Shown in pieces: positions 1 to 8,402 of a stretch of DNA of 61,622 bases (positions within the stretch are counted from its first letter, which is position 1; each line of letters begins with the position of its first letter). The translations under genes and the position numbers were made by a program. The stretch comes from Actinoplanes sp. KI2. GTDB taxonomy: Bacteria > Actinomycetota > Actinomycetes > Mycobacteriales > Micromonosporaceae. The stretch is taken from NCBI RefSeq assembly GCF_025630775.1, contig NZ_JAOSZE010000053.1, positions 1 to 61,622 of the forward strand. The letters are read 5' to 3'. The notes beneath the pieces were generated by a model, which ran no database searches, was not told the DNA's origin, and saw nothing but the letters and a program-made list of their open reading frames with translations.

Positions 1-560
1 TTAGGAGCGACCACCGGACCGTGGGGCCTGGGGTCGCCCCCAGGCCAGTACCGTGGACCGGACGTGGCACAACCCGAACCGCATTCACGCTGTTCAGGGC
101 CCGATCGTAACGTTGACGGCTGTACGCCGAACGCCTACCCTGAGCAGCTCACCGACGGTCCAGCCGTCGCAGTGTCGTCTGACGGATCCGATCGGCAAAC
201 AATATCGGCATGGCGGCCCCGGCCCCCCGACCACTACTGGTCGATCATGACGGCTATGGCGCTGACCGCCGCTGCCCGGTGTGCGACGCTTCGCTCCCGA
301 CATGCCCAGAACAACGACAGCACCTGCCAGCTGGAACGCGCCGCCGCCCCGCCGGAGCCCAGCCCACGACGACTCGCCGCCGGGGCTTCGCGTTGGCGCA
401 GAGGCCGACGCCTTGACCACGACGATTACGTTGCGTAGCGAATTGACCGATAGAGTCCATGATCAATTCACTCATCTGCCGATGCCAGTTCATCGGAGCC
501 TGCTTGAGTTCCATGTCCAGTCACCCGCGGTTAGGAACCTCCAATCAATCGCGGTGTCCT
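1..560. other. Gene-free stretch with one hairpin
   Basis: I see no convincing protein-coding gene here. The open frames on both strands are rich in Arg, Ser and Pro, lack a ribosome-binding site, and show no third-position GC preference. A 9-bp hairpin (25-33 with 38-46, loop TCGC) could be the terminator of a gene lying left of the window. Base composition is clearly less GC-rich than after 4 kb. Confidence 0.5.
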
Positions 561-1628
561 TCAAGTGAAATGACGTAGCCTTGTGCGGTCAAGAAGCTTG
601 CGTAGAACTGCCAATGCATCGCTCTCAAGTTCGCCGGCCAAGAAGATTGAGTCTGCGCCTAACCCGTTGAGCGACGGCCCGAAAACTCCGCGAAGATTAG
701 CAGTCGACCGGCCAGCCACGAGATAAAGGCGGTCGTGGAATATGGGGCCAGTGGAATCATCGACCCAGGCTAGCCTGGCAGCGGGATAAGCCCGCCGAAT
801 ATGTCGCTCCCACGCCAACCCGCGGTTAGTGACTCGATGCTTGTTGAATTCTCTGTTCCACATTATCAATTGGAAGTCGTCGCGGGCTTTCACCTCGGCA
901 AGGTATCGAAGGAAGTAATCCCAGGTGGGCCTGCGTCGTCCATCCTGCCCGGCCTCGCTCAGCAGGTACGGATCAGTGACGATGATCTTATATGCCTCAC
1001 CTCGATCGCGATTGGACTTGCGTACCAGGTTAAGGAACTTGTTCCAAGTGGGCTTCGTGTCGACGGAAGCGTCGAGGCGACCGCCCAGGATCATGTATGC
1101 GAGCGGCGGATCCTCTGTGGATGGCAGTCGTCCACCTCGCCTGAGACCCGTATTCTTAATCGGACAGTTCGTCGAGGGGCAGGGAAAATCTTGCCAATAG
1201 TCCGGCCCGTCCCATGGTGGCTCCGCGCCCTGCCCGCTATCCCAATCGAACGACTGGACGGCTTCGACCTCTGCCAACCATGTGGCCAAGTCAAGGCGAC
1301 CATCGTCCGCCTGAGAAAGGCTAATCGTCCCGGGCAGTCCTGTCCTCCTCAGGACGACTAGAGCAGTGAGATTGGGCTCGTCCCGGTTTGCACACTCGCG
1401 TGCCACACTGTTGAGAATAGGGGCGATCGATCTTGGGTGTTGGTCTATCTCTGCCGCGAGGTCACCATACGCCACAAGAGCTCTGTGTGGTGAGCGCGCG
1501 ATGTGAATAAGTAATTCGCGTGCAGCTTGCACCAAGTGCGGTTGATGACTGATGCCGGTCATGACGTCAAACTGCCACGGATCGGCGGCGCGCGGTAGTA
1601 AATCTTCCTTGGTAGCTCCTGGCATCAC
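561..1628 (-). CDS. PLD-like putative nuclease with N-terminal ATL/wHTH-like domain
   Basis: The protein has 355 residues. Residues about 30-105 carry a pattern (AYGDLAAEI, HPRSI, NLTALVV, RTGLPG) that resembles the alkyltransferase-like/winged-helix module found at the N-terminus of some restriction-type proteins. Residues about 190-345 look like a single phospholipase D-type domain: a strand ending IIVTDPYLL, then HDRLYLV near residue 298 and FGPSLNGLG near 316. The usual HxK is replaced by HDR, as in some PLD-like nuclease domains. The start is GTG at 1628 or ATG at 1625. It lies in low-GC accessory DNA beside a broken immunity gene. A DNA-targeting or defence role is inference; a non-catalytic PLD fold is also possible. 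Confidence 0.6.
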   Translation of the reverse strand: MMPGATKEDLLPRAADPWQFDVMTGISHQPHLVQAARELLIHIARSPHRALVAYGDLAAEIDQHPRSIAPILNSVARECANRDEPNLTALVVLRRTGLPGTISLSQADDGRLDLATWLAEVEAVQSFDWDSGQGAEPPWDGPDYWQDFPCPSTNCPIKNTGLRRGGRLPSTEDPPLAYMILGGRLDASVDTKPTWNKFLNLVRKSNRDRGEAYKIIVTDPYLLSEAGQDGRRRPTWDYFLRYLAEVKARDDFQLIMWNREFNKHRVTNRGLAWERHIRRAYPAARLAWVDDSTGPIFHDRLYLVAGRSTANLRGVFGPSLNGLGADSIFLAGELESDALAVLRKLLDRTRLRHFT

Positions 1629-1731
1629 ACTCTCAGACCGCCGATCGCGCTCGTAAGTGCGATGTCGTGGTCACATTGCGTGGCCTTCCTCTGGTTTCTG
1701 CGGGTGCCCGTGGTCGGCCGATGTGCAGATG

Positions 1732-2132
1732 TCAAGGGCGGTAGTCCTCGAACTCCCAAGAGCCCAGCCGGCCCAGACGCTCGCCGGCCAGGTGTCGGCT
1801 TCAACTTCCTGTACCCTCGCCGCGAGCCAGGCTCGGAGCACTCGCATGTCGAAGTCGTCGAGGCTGACGACGAGATGGTGTCGTGCGTTGCATATACCGC
1901 CGACCTCGCGACAGGTCTTGGCGAGCCATTCCGGCGAGCACACGGTGACGTCGAAGGGCTCCTCGCCACGGCGCCGGCCGTACAGCGGCTCGCATCTCTC
2001 CCACGACCCTGGCAGAACGACGACTGCCCCATGTGGGAATCCCTGGAATACGTGGCCTGCGAGGTCGGCGACCAGCGGGCGGACATCGACGGGGACATCC
2101 GCGATGTCGTCACCGAGGAGCGCGCCGTAACC
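1732..2132 (-). pseudogene. Imm8-type immunity protein, truncated and frameshifted
   Basis: Read on the minus strand, the frame gives GEEPFDVTVCSPEWLA (about 1967-1923), then ARHHLVVS, and then, after a one-base shift around 1755-1768, SWEFEDYRP ending in TGA at 1732-1734. This series (FDVTVCxPxWLA, RHHLVV, WEFEDYRP) matches the polymorphic-toxin immunity family Imm8 as I know it. The frame is closed upstream by TAG at 2133-2135 and has no ATG or GTG before 1943, so the 5' end is also missing. Frames overlap antisense: a plus-strand frame stays open to 2246 and ends with plausible protein-like sequence (ALRYPRLWALFGEHW), which could be the tail of another decayed gene. Confidence 0.6.
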
Positions 2133-2374
2133 CTACGGTCAGATCCCAACCCCAATGACGTGGACTGGGCCAGGCTGGACACCGAAATGGTGGCCCTGCG
2201 TTACCCGCGCCTCTGGGCGCTGTTCGGCGAACACTGGAGCGAATAGGCCCCACACGTCTTTCGACTGCCGACAAGAACGCGTCCTCAGCTTAGGCCACCG
2301 GCATCCTGATTTGCCGCAGGCAGGGCGATACGTCGACGCGATGGGACACCTCGCACAAAAGTATCTCTTGATCG

Positions 2375-2752
2375 TTAGGAACGTAGCTTTACGCGAGCTG
2401 GACGCGCTCGATCGAGCTCAACGATGCCTGCTCGCTCCAGAACCACAGCAACGTAGTCAGCCGTCTGCCGCTTGATGAACTGTTTGACATAGCCATCAAG
2501 CGCATCTTGATCACCCTGGACGTCACGGTTGGCGCCGACGCGCACCCATTGCCGGCCTCGAAGGTAGTCCGGGATCCCTTCAAGGCATGCCCAGCTGATG
2601 GCAGTCCTTGTCTTCTTTGGGCCGAACAGAAGGATCAGTGCATCTGAGGTCATGGCACCGATCTGGAAGGTCGCACGCTCTGTCGGCGTGGGTAACTGGG
2701 CTTCCGGCTCCAAGCGGGCGCGGACCGCTGCTTCAACGGGACCTGTCACCAC
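2375..2752 (-). CDS. Uncharacterised 125-aa protein
   Basis: I recognise this only as a type of hypothetical protein seen in actinomycete accessory DNA. The N-terminal 30 residues are loosely ordered. The rest (DALILLFG, TRTAISWACLEGIPDYLRG, VRVGANRDVQGD, ALDGYVKQF, ADYVAVVLERAGIVELD) reads like a compact alpha/beta fold with a C-terminal helical element, possibly winged-helix. An internal ATG before TSDALILL could be the true start. It overlaps no other credible gene and stands divergent from the membrane protein at 2980. No catalytic motif is visible, and a DNA-binding role is only a guess. Confidence 0.6.
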   Translation of the reverse strand: MVTGPVEAAVRARLEPEAQLPTPTERATFQIGAMTSDALILLFGPKKTRTAISWACLEGIPDYLRGRQWVRVGANRDVQGDQDALDGYVKQFIKRQTADYVAVVLERAGIVELDRARPARVKLRS

Positions 2753-2979
2753 TGAATTCTCCGCCTCCCGAGCATGCAGGACAAGGCGGGCGACCTTGCT
2801 CCGGGCGGCATCTCATTTGCCGCGATTCGGTCGATGGGGTGACGCGGTTGGGGAGTGGAGCGGGCGCGGCGCCGTTAGGCGGTCCGCTCATGTTGCGCCG
2901 TACATCCCATGTTGAGCTGCCCGTACTTTTCGCGGAGCGCACGTCTCGTCGCCTTCCTGACTCAAGGATCCAGTCCAAT

Positions 2980-3678
2980 ATGATCCTCCGAATGCGACGA
3001 TGGATTCTCGGCGTGCCCGGTCTGCTGACGTTGGGCGCAGGCGTATGGAAAGCCCTTAGCAGCAGCAGTGGTACTGCGGGCGGTGTGCTCGTCGTAGCCG
3101 GTGTACTGCTGCTCGTCGCGCCGTTCATGATCGACCGCCTGGAGCGGGTCGCGGTGGGCAGCGCTGGCTTGGAGCTCGGGCTTTCCCGCGACATCGCCGA
3201 GCAGGGCGCGCCAAAGGCGGCGGTCATCATCGACCGGAGCGAACTCGCGCAGCTGACCGAGGCCTACGGTGTGCTTCGGGACGTGCTGCCGGATCCGGAT
3301 TACACGAATGCACGCACCTACGTCCAAGATGTGTTGGTCCGCCGGGCCGCCACGATTGCCGAGCGAGAGAAGTTCGACGCCGCCGAGATTCGAGCGCTTT
3401 TCGCGAACGGCACGCCGGTCATGCGCGTGATGGTGCTTGGCCTCATGGGCGGCGACCCATCGCTGGCGGATGCGGCCTCGCTCGCCGAGGGGATCGCAAG
3501 GCCGGCTACACGGACTGAGCAGTATGAGGCCTTGCGGTTGGCCGAGCGGCTGTGGGAACGATTCTCAGAGCACGAACGCGCCATGCTCCGCGCCGCGACG
3601 CAAGGGGTGCGGATCGCGAAGAACAGCCGCCGCGCCACGATGGCCGAGAAGATACTGGCCAAGCCCACGAGTTCCTAA
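2980..3678 (+). CDS. Small membrane protein with helical cytoplasmic domain
   Basis: The protein has 232 residues from the ATG at 2980; the frame is open further upstream but that part is not protein-like. Two hydrophobic segments near residues 6-24 (ILGVPGLLTLGAGVW) and 31-50 (GGVLVVAGVLLLVAPF) form a hairpin-like membrane anchor. They are followed by about 180 soluble, mostly helical residues rich in Ala, Arg and Glu. I do not recognise the family. The layout resembles small membrane-anchored accessory or sensor proteins. It lies between the 125-aa gene and the tRNA-Met, inside the low-GC segment. Confidence 0.6.
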   Translation: MILRMRRWILGVPGLLTLGAGVWKALSSSSGTAGGVLVVAGVLLLVAPFMIDRLERVAVGSAGLELGLSRDIAEQGAPKAAVIIDRSELAQLTEAYGVLRDVLPDPDYTNARTYVQDVLVRRAATIAEREKFDAAEIRALFANGTPVMRVMVLGLMGGDPSLADAASLAEGIARPATRTEQYEALRLAERLWERFSEHERAMLRAATQGVRIAKNSRRATMAEKILAKPTSS

Positions 3679-3685
3679 CCTGAGT

Positions 3686-3701
3686 CCGGGCGGTTGCCCG
3701 G
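3686..3701 (+). terminator. Weak hairpin after the membrane protein gene
   Basis: CCGGGC and GCCCGG pair across a GGTT loop, eight bases after the stop codon at 3678, followed by GTTCT. It is a short stem, so only a possible terminator. Confidence 0.4.
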
Positions 3702-3886
3702 GTTCTACGCGGCTATGGTGAGTCGCCACGCGCCGGAAAGTCCAGCCATTTCCGGAATGTTCGCCCCACGGCCCAGCCGCCACCCCTGACCTCGGCGCGT
3801 GCGTTTCCGCACGTCATGGGCCCCCTTGCCGCTCCGGTTCGGGTACCGCCACATCCGGTTTCACGTTTGCCCAGCTCACGCGCTGT

Positions 3887-3963
3887 TGGTGGGGCGGACG
3901 GGACTCGAACCCGTGACCGATCGATTATGAGTCGACTGCTCTAACCCACTGAGCTACCGCCCC
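3887..3963 (-). tRNA. tRNA-Met (anticodon CAU)
   Basis: The minus strand folds as a full cloverleaf. A seven-pair acceptor stem GGGGCGG/CCGCCCC closes it, the D-arm is AGCTCAGTGGGTTAGAGC, and the anticodon loop CTCATAA gives CAU. The T-arm is ACGGGTTCGAACCCGT, and an encoded ACCA end lies at 3890-3887. CAU also occurs in tRNA-Ile2, which becomes lysidine-modified; sequence alone cannot fully separate the two, and elongator Met is my preferred reading. The 3' end faces the accessory segment at 1-3886. Confidence 0.9.
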
Positions 3964-4010
3964 TTACCGGCGGCGATCCTAACCCGCCACTCAACTCACA
4001 AGCCACCGAT

Positions 4011-5273
4011 CTACGCCGCCACCTTCGCCCCCAGCCAGGCGAGCACCGCCCCCGCGGTGCGCCAGCCGCCGGCGAGGGCGCCCTGGATAGACGGACTGTC
4101 GCGGTGGTCGCCGGCCACGAAGAGGCCGTCGCCGAGGTCGACCGGTTTGCGCAGGTTGGCCTGGGGGACGCGGGCCGAGGGCAGCGCGTTGGGGATGCTG
4201 GCGACCTCCAGGAGTTCCCAGGAGTCCGTCGGTTGGCCGTACATCCGGGACAATTCCACTCGTATTACCGCCTCGGAGGCGCCGGAGGGGGCCGACACGC
4301 CGGCCACGGAGGCGGCGATCAGCGACATGCCGCCGGGGGCGTACTCGGGGGCCGCGTTGCTCACCACGACCGTGTTGGCGACGATCTCGCGGCGGTCGCC
4401 GTCGAGCAGCAGGGTCGGCTCGTCGAGCGGGGCCCGGTCGGCGCCGAAGTAGAACGTCGTCAGGCCGAGCATGTCGGGTTCCGGCAACTGCGGCAGCAGG
4501 GCGGCCGCGGTGGACGGATCGGTGGCCACGACGACGGCCCGGCAGCGGATCTCGCCGCCCTCGGTGACGACCATGCCCGGGCCGATCGACATCGCTCGGG
4601 CCCCAATCAGCAACTGCGGGTAGGGGAGCGGGCCCGCGACAGCGGCGGGGAGGGCGGCCATCCCGGCGGCGGGCACGCCGACGCGGCCGCGGGTGAAGGA
4701 CCGCAGCAGCATCGCGAAGACGTGGCTCGACGTGTCCAGCGAGCGATCGGCGAAGACGCCGGAGAGGAACGGCCGTAGCACCTCTTCGATCATCCGGTGC
4801 GACAGGCCGGCCTTGCGGAGCATCTGCTGGGTGGTGGTCTCGCGCTCCTGCAGCAGCCGGGCCGGCGCCATGGTCGCGCATCGGGTGGCGAGCGCGGCGA
4901 GCTTGAGCCGGTCGCTGAGCGTACCCACGCCGGAAGTCAACGCCCCGGCGATCGCGAGCGGGCCGTGCAGCGGGTTCTCCAGCCGGTGCAGGTCGCCGCC
5001 GCGCCGCACGAGCACGCCGGAGGTGAAGTACCGCATGTCCAGCGCGCCGATGTCGACCAATGCCGGGATCCGCGGGTATGCCGTGTTGAGCACCTGGAAG
5101 CCCCGGTCGAGCCGCCAGCCGTCGACGACATCGGTGGTCACGCGTCCGCCGAGCCGGTCGGCGGCCTCGACGAGCAACCATTCGACTCCGGCGCGATCCA
5201 GGCGGCGCGCGGCGGCGAGACCGGCGAGTCCGCCGCCGACGATGACGACATCCACCTCCACGGGCTGCGACAC
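4011..5273 (-). CDS. FAD-dependent amine-oxidase-type oxidoreductase
   Basis: The protein has 420 residues. It opens with a Rossmann dinucleotide motif VVIVGGGLAGLAAARRL near residues 9-23, and LLVEAADRLGGRVTTD follows. This is the hallmark of the protoporphyrinogen oxidase/amine oxidase/phytoene desaturase superfamily. Near the C-terminus, GLFVAGDHRDSPSIQGAL gives the second FAD-contacting motif. I chose GTG at 5273 because GAGG lies five bases upstream; a TTG at 5303 would add ten residues. The substrate cannot be told from sequence. It stands alone between the tRNA and the MocR gene. Confidence 0.85.
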   Translation of the reverse strand: MSQPVEVDVVIVGGGLAGLAAARRLDRAGVEWLLVEAADRLGGRVTTDVVDGWRLDRGFQVLNTAYPRIPALVDIGALDMRYFTSGVLVRRGGDLHRLENPLHGPLAIAGALTSGVGTLSDRLKLAALATRCATMAPARLLQERETTTQQMLRKAGLSHRMIEEVLRPFLSGVFADRSLDTSSHVFAMLLRSFTRGRVGVPAAGMAALPAAVAGPLPYPQLLIGARAMSIGPGMVVTEGGEIRCRAVVVATDPSTAAALLPQLPEPDMLGLTTFYFGADRAPLDEPTLLLDGDRREIVANTVVVSNAAPEYAPGGMSLIAASVAGVSAPSGASEAVIRVELSRMYGQPTDSWELLEVASIPNALPSARVPQANLRKPVDLGDGLFVAGDHRDSPSIQGALAGGWRTAGAVLAWLGAKVAA

Positions 5274-5366
5274 GGGCACCTCACAAGGGGATGAAACAGG
5301 CAAGGCCCAGCGTAACGGCGCTCGCCGGTCGAGGAAGGGGAAACCTGAAGCACGCCGTGAGCCTCT

Positions 5367-6779
5367 TCAGACGGCCATGGCCGGCGGAAATACCGGACGC
5401 CCGGGCTCGGGCCGATACTCCCGCCAGGCCGCCGCCAGCCGCCGCACCGCCTCGCTCAACTCCGCATGCGACGCCAGGAAATGCAGCCGCAGGCGATCCG
5501 CGCTCCCGCCCCCGGCGTCCAGGCCCGACCCGGGCAGCACCGCCACCCCATGTCGCAACGCCTGCTGCGCGAACGACTGCCCATCGCCGCGGGGCAACCG
5601 CACCCACAGCGTCTGGCCGCCCGCGACGGCCGGCGCCTCCCACGTGGGCAGCAGCCGCCCGAGCTCCGACCTCAGATGGTCGTGCCGGTCCTGGCGCACC
5701 GCGGCGGAACGCGCCAGGACCTGGTCAAGGGAGGCGAACAGCGCGGTCGCCGCCAGCTGGGCCGGCACGTTGCCGCCGAGATCGGACACCGTCCGCAACC
5801 GCGCCAGCCGGTCGATCACCGCGGACGGCGCCCGCACCCACCCGACCCGCAGCCCGCCCCAGACCACCTTGCTCAGCGAGCCGATGGTGATCACCGAGGG
5901 GTTCTCGACGGCCAGCGGTGGTGGCGCCGTCCGGCCGGGGAAGCCGAGCTCGGCCAGCGCCTCGTCGTCGACGATCGGAACGCCCGCGGTCGCCAGCCGG
6001 CTCCGATCGGCCGGCGGCAGCACGGCGCCCGTCGGATTGTGGAAGGTGCTGATCACGTACACGAGAACCGGCCGATGCTCCGCGATGGCGGAAGTGAACC
6101 GGGCCAGCTCCACCGGCAGCGTGCGGAGCACCGCCGCCTCCTCGCGAAACGCCTCGAGCGCGCCGAAGTACGTCGGTGCCTGCACCAGCACCCGGTCGCC
6201 GGGCCGGATCAGCGCCCGCGCGAGCAGCGTCAGCGCCTGCTGGCCGCCGGTCGTGACCAGGACCTGGTCGGGCGTGGTCGGCAGGCCGCGGCGTGCGTAC
6301 CGGTCCGCGATCGCCTGCCGCAAACCCCGATCACCCATCGGGTGATAACCGATGTCTCCGGCCAGGCGGGCCAGGTCCGGCACGATTTGCGCGTACGCCA
6401 GGGCCAGCTCCGGCGGTGGCGAGTCCGGCGCCGCGCAGGCCAGCATGATCACGCCGTCCCGGGGTTCGAGCAGGTGCAGGAAGCCGGGCGCCTCGGTCGT
6501 CGGCCGGACCGCGGCGCTCGCCGGGCCGGCCACCCGGGTGCCGCTGCCCTGCCGGCGCACGATCCGGCCCTCGGCGGCGAGCAGCTCGTACGCGGCGACC
6601 ACGGTGCTGCGCCCGACCGCGAGCGCCGACGCGAGCGCGCGATCCGGCGGCAGCTCGGCCCCGGCCTGCAGTTCGCCGTCGTCGATCAGCGCCCGGATCC
6701 GCTCCGCGAGCAGCAGATACAGCGCACCGCGGCCGGACGACCAGCGGCCGAGGCGCTCCACGATCCCGATTGGCTCCAT
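5367..6779 (-). CDS. MocR-family regulator (GntR HTH fused to PLP aminotransferase fold)
   Basis: The protein has 470 residues from the ATG at 6779; a TTG two codons upstream is possible. Residues 15-85 form a GntR-type winged helix (LYLLLAERIRALIDDGEL, LPPDRALASALAVGRSTV). Residues about 105-470 have an aminotransferase fold I domain with YHPMGDRGLRQAIADRY, the PLP-contacting Asn248 in STFHNPTG, Asp271 in IVDDEAL and the Schiff-base Lys304 in GSLSKVVWGGLRVGW. MocR proteins bind PLP or an amino compound and control a neighbouring gene. Here the target is very likely the divergent aminotransferase 56 bp away. Confidence 0.9.
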   Translation of the reverse strand: MEPIGIVERLGRWSSGRGALYLLLAERIRALIDDGELQAGAELPPDRALASALAVGRSTVVAAYELLAAEGRIVRRQGSGTRVAGPASAAVRPTTEAPGFLHLLEPRDGVIMLACAAPDSPPPELALAYAQIVPDLARLAGDIGYHPMGDRGLRQAIADRYARRGLPTTPDQVLVTTGGQQALTLLARALIRPGDRVLVQAPTYFGALEAFREEAAVLRTLPVELARFTSAIAEHRPVLVYVISTFHNPTGAVLPPADRSRLATAGVPIVDDEALAELGFPGRTAPPPLAVENPSVITIGSLSKVVWGGLRVGWVRAPSAVIDRLARLRTVSDLGGNVPAQLAATALFASLDQVLARSAAVRQDRHDHLRSELGRLLPTWEAPAVAGGQTLWVRLPRGDGQSFAQQALRHGVAVLPGSGLDAGGGSADRLRLHFLASHAELSEAVRRLAAAWREYRPEPGRPVFPPAMAV

Positions 6780-6808
6780 CGGCAAACCAATCTACCGGGT
6801 ATTGGCTC
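6769..6808. promoter_or_regulatory. Candidate MocR operator with spaced repeats
   Basis: ATTGGCTC occurs at 6769-6776 and again at 6801-6808 in the same orientation, 32 bases apart, close to three helical turns. An inverted ACCAAT lies between them at 6786-6791. The left copy overlaps the first codons of the MocR gene. Well-spaced direct repeats between a MocR gene and its divergent target are typical of this family; binding itself is inference. Confidence 0.55.
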
Positions 6809-6835
6809 TGCCCGTGGGCGAAACGTGCGCCGACG

Positions 6836-7990
6836 ATGAGGCTCATGACTGTCTTCGAGCCGAGCGCCATGACCACGCTGATCGACACGACCGTCCGTTA
6901 CGACCTGGCCGAGAGCACCTGTCCACCCGTACGGCTGAATGATCTTGTAGCTCCGGAGGAGCTGGCGGCGATCCCGCTCGGCTACGGCACGGTGGCCGGC
7001 GACCTGCATCTGCGCGAGCTGATCGCCACGAGCACCGGCGTCGATGCCGGCCAGGTGCTGGTCACGGTCGGCGCGATCGAGGCGATGTTCCTGCTGGCCC
7101 AGGCCGTCTGCGAACCCGGCGGCCGGGTGCTGCTGCTCGCGCCGACGTTCCCGCCCGCGCTCAGCGTCCCGGCAGCGCTCGGCGCGCGCCTGGACGTGGT
7201 GAAGTTGTCGTTCGACGAGGGCTACCGGCTGCCGATCGAGCGGGTGACCGCCGCGCTCGGCCCGGACACCCGCCTCGTGTCGCTCGCGTCGCCGCAGAAC
7301 CCGTCCGGGGTGCGCTTCACCGACGCCGAGCTGGGCGCGCTGGTCGAGGCGGTGCACGATCGGGCCCCGAACGCCGTTGTCCTGGTGGACGAAACCTACC
7401 GCGATTCCAGGTACGGCAGGACGCCGGTGCTGCCCTCGGCCGCGACGCTCGCACCCGGCGTGGTCACCTGCTCCTCGGTCTCGAAGGCACACGGCGCGCC
7501 CGGCCTGCGCCTCGGCTGGCTGACCACGACCGACCCGGCGCTGCTCGGACGCCTGCGGGAGGCGAAGTTCCAGACCACGATCTCCTGCTCGCGGGTCGAC
7601 GAGTTCCTGGCCGCGCGGGTGCTGAGCCGCGCCGCCGATATTCTCGCGCCGCGCGCCGAACTCCTTGAACGCCTGCTGGCCGAGCTGACCCGCTGGGCGG
7701 AGAAGCAGCAGGTCGAGATCGTGACGCCGGACGGCGGGCCGATGTGCTGCCTGCGCCTGCCGGCCGACACCGACGTCGCGGCGTTCCACCGCCGATTGGC
7801 GGCGCGGGAGACCAGGGTCGCGCCGGGCGCGTGGTTCGGCGAAGAGGATCACATCGTACGCGTGGGATTCGGTCACCTGAATGCCGCGGACTTCGGCACG
7901 GCGCTGGGACACGTGGCGGAAGCATTGACGAGGCCGAGCGGCGGTTCCGGTGGCGGGATCGACCGCGAAGACCGGCACAACCCGCGATGA
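6836..7990 (+). CDS. Aminotransferase, class I/II fold (PLP)
   Basis: The protein has 384 residues from the ATG at 6836; ATGs at 6845 and 6869 are also possible because no start has a clear ribosome-binding site. PLP-enzyme landmarks are present: Asn155 in SPQNPSG, Asp185 in VVLVDETY, the Schiff-base Lys217 in SSVSKAHGAPGLRLGW, and a late Arg in EEDHIVRVGFG. It catalyses transfer or rearrangement at an amino acid, but the substrate is not evident. Its divergent MocR neighbour suggests induction by PLP or an amino compound. The last 15 residues are Gly-rich and poorly conserved-looking. Confidence 0.85.
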   Translation: MRLMTVFEPSAMTTLIDTTVRYDLAESTCPPVRLNDLVAPEELAAIPLGYGTVAGDLHLRELIATSTGVDAGQVLVTVGAIEAMFLLAQAVCEPGGRVLLLAPTFPPALSVPAALGARLDVVKLSFDEGYRLPIERVTAALGPDTRLVSLASPQNPSGVRFTDAELGALVEAVHDRAPNAVVLVDETYRDSRYGRTPVLPSAATLAPGVVTCSSVSKAHGAPGLRLGWLTTTDPALLGRLREAKFQTTISCSRVDEFLAARVLSRAADILAPRAELLERLLAELTRWAEKQQVEIVTPDGGPMCCLRLPADTDVAAFHRRLAARETRVAPGAWFGEEDHIVRVGFGHLNAADFGTALGHVAEALTRPSGGSGGGIDREDRHNPR

Positions 7991-8145
7991 GAAGCCCGAT
8001 CGTTGCGTTGTGGCTCGATGTGCTCCGCGTGACCGACCCGGGCTCTGTCCGCCATCTGCCTGTACGCTGGCAGGAGAAATCGACCGGAGAAACTGGGATT
8101 GGGTTGCCCGGCGGCAACGAAATGTCGCCTCTGAGCTGGTAAAAG

Positions 8146-8218
8146 CTCCCCGAATAGGACTCGAACCTATAACCTGCCGGTTAACAGCCGGCTGCTCTGC
8201 CAATTGAGCTATCGGGGA
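8146..8218 (-). tRNA. tRNA-Asn (anticodon GUU)
   Basis: The minus strand gives a complete 73-nt cloverleaf. The acceptor stem is TCCCCGA/TCGGGGA, the D-arm is AGCTCAATTGGCAGAGC, the anticodon loop CTGTTAA reads GUU, and the T-arm is ATAGGTTCGAGTCCTAT. The discriminator is G and the CCA is not encoded; GCTTTT follows at once and may help end transcription. Confidence 0.95.
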
Positions 8219-8402
8219 TCGTGCAGCACCCGCCTCGCGCGGTGCCGGGGAACAGAGTACATGACCGCGGGCCCTCGGCGCGAAGGGGATACCCGGCGTG
8301 CCGCAGCGGGGTGAAACACCTGGTGTATGAGTACCAAACGGGCAGGATGGGTAAGGGCACCGAAGAGACGCACACGCGTCAATAGCGGAAGGAGCCGCCA
8401 CC

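Noticed and set aside
1662..2246. Plus-strand frame of 194 codons as an intact gene
   Set aside because: Its first half is antisense to the Imm8 remnant and is not protein-like; only the last about 70 codons look real, so I treat it as a possible decayed tail, not a gene.
3887..3963. Attachment-site duplication from the tRNA 3' end
   Set aside because: I searched 1-3886 by eye for a second copy of the tRNA end and found none; it could lie outside the window.
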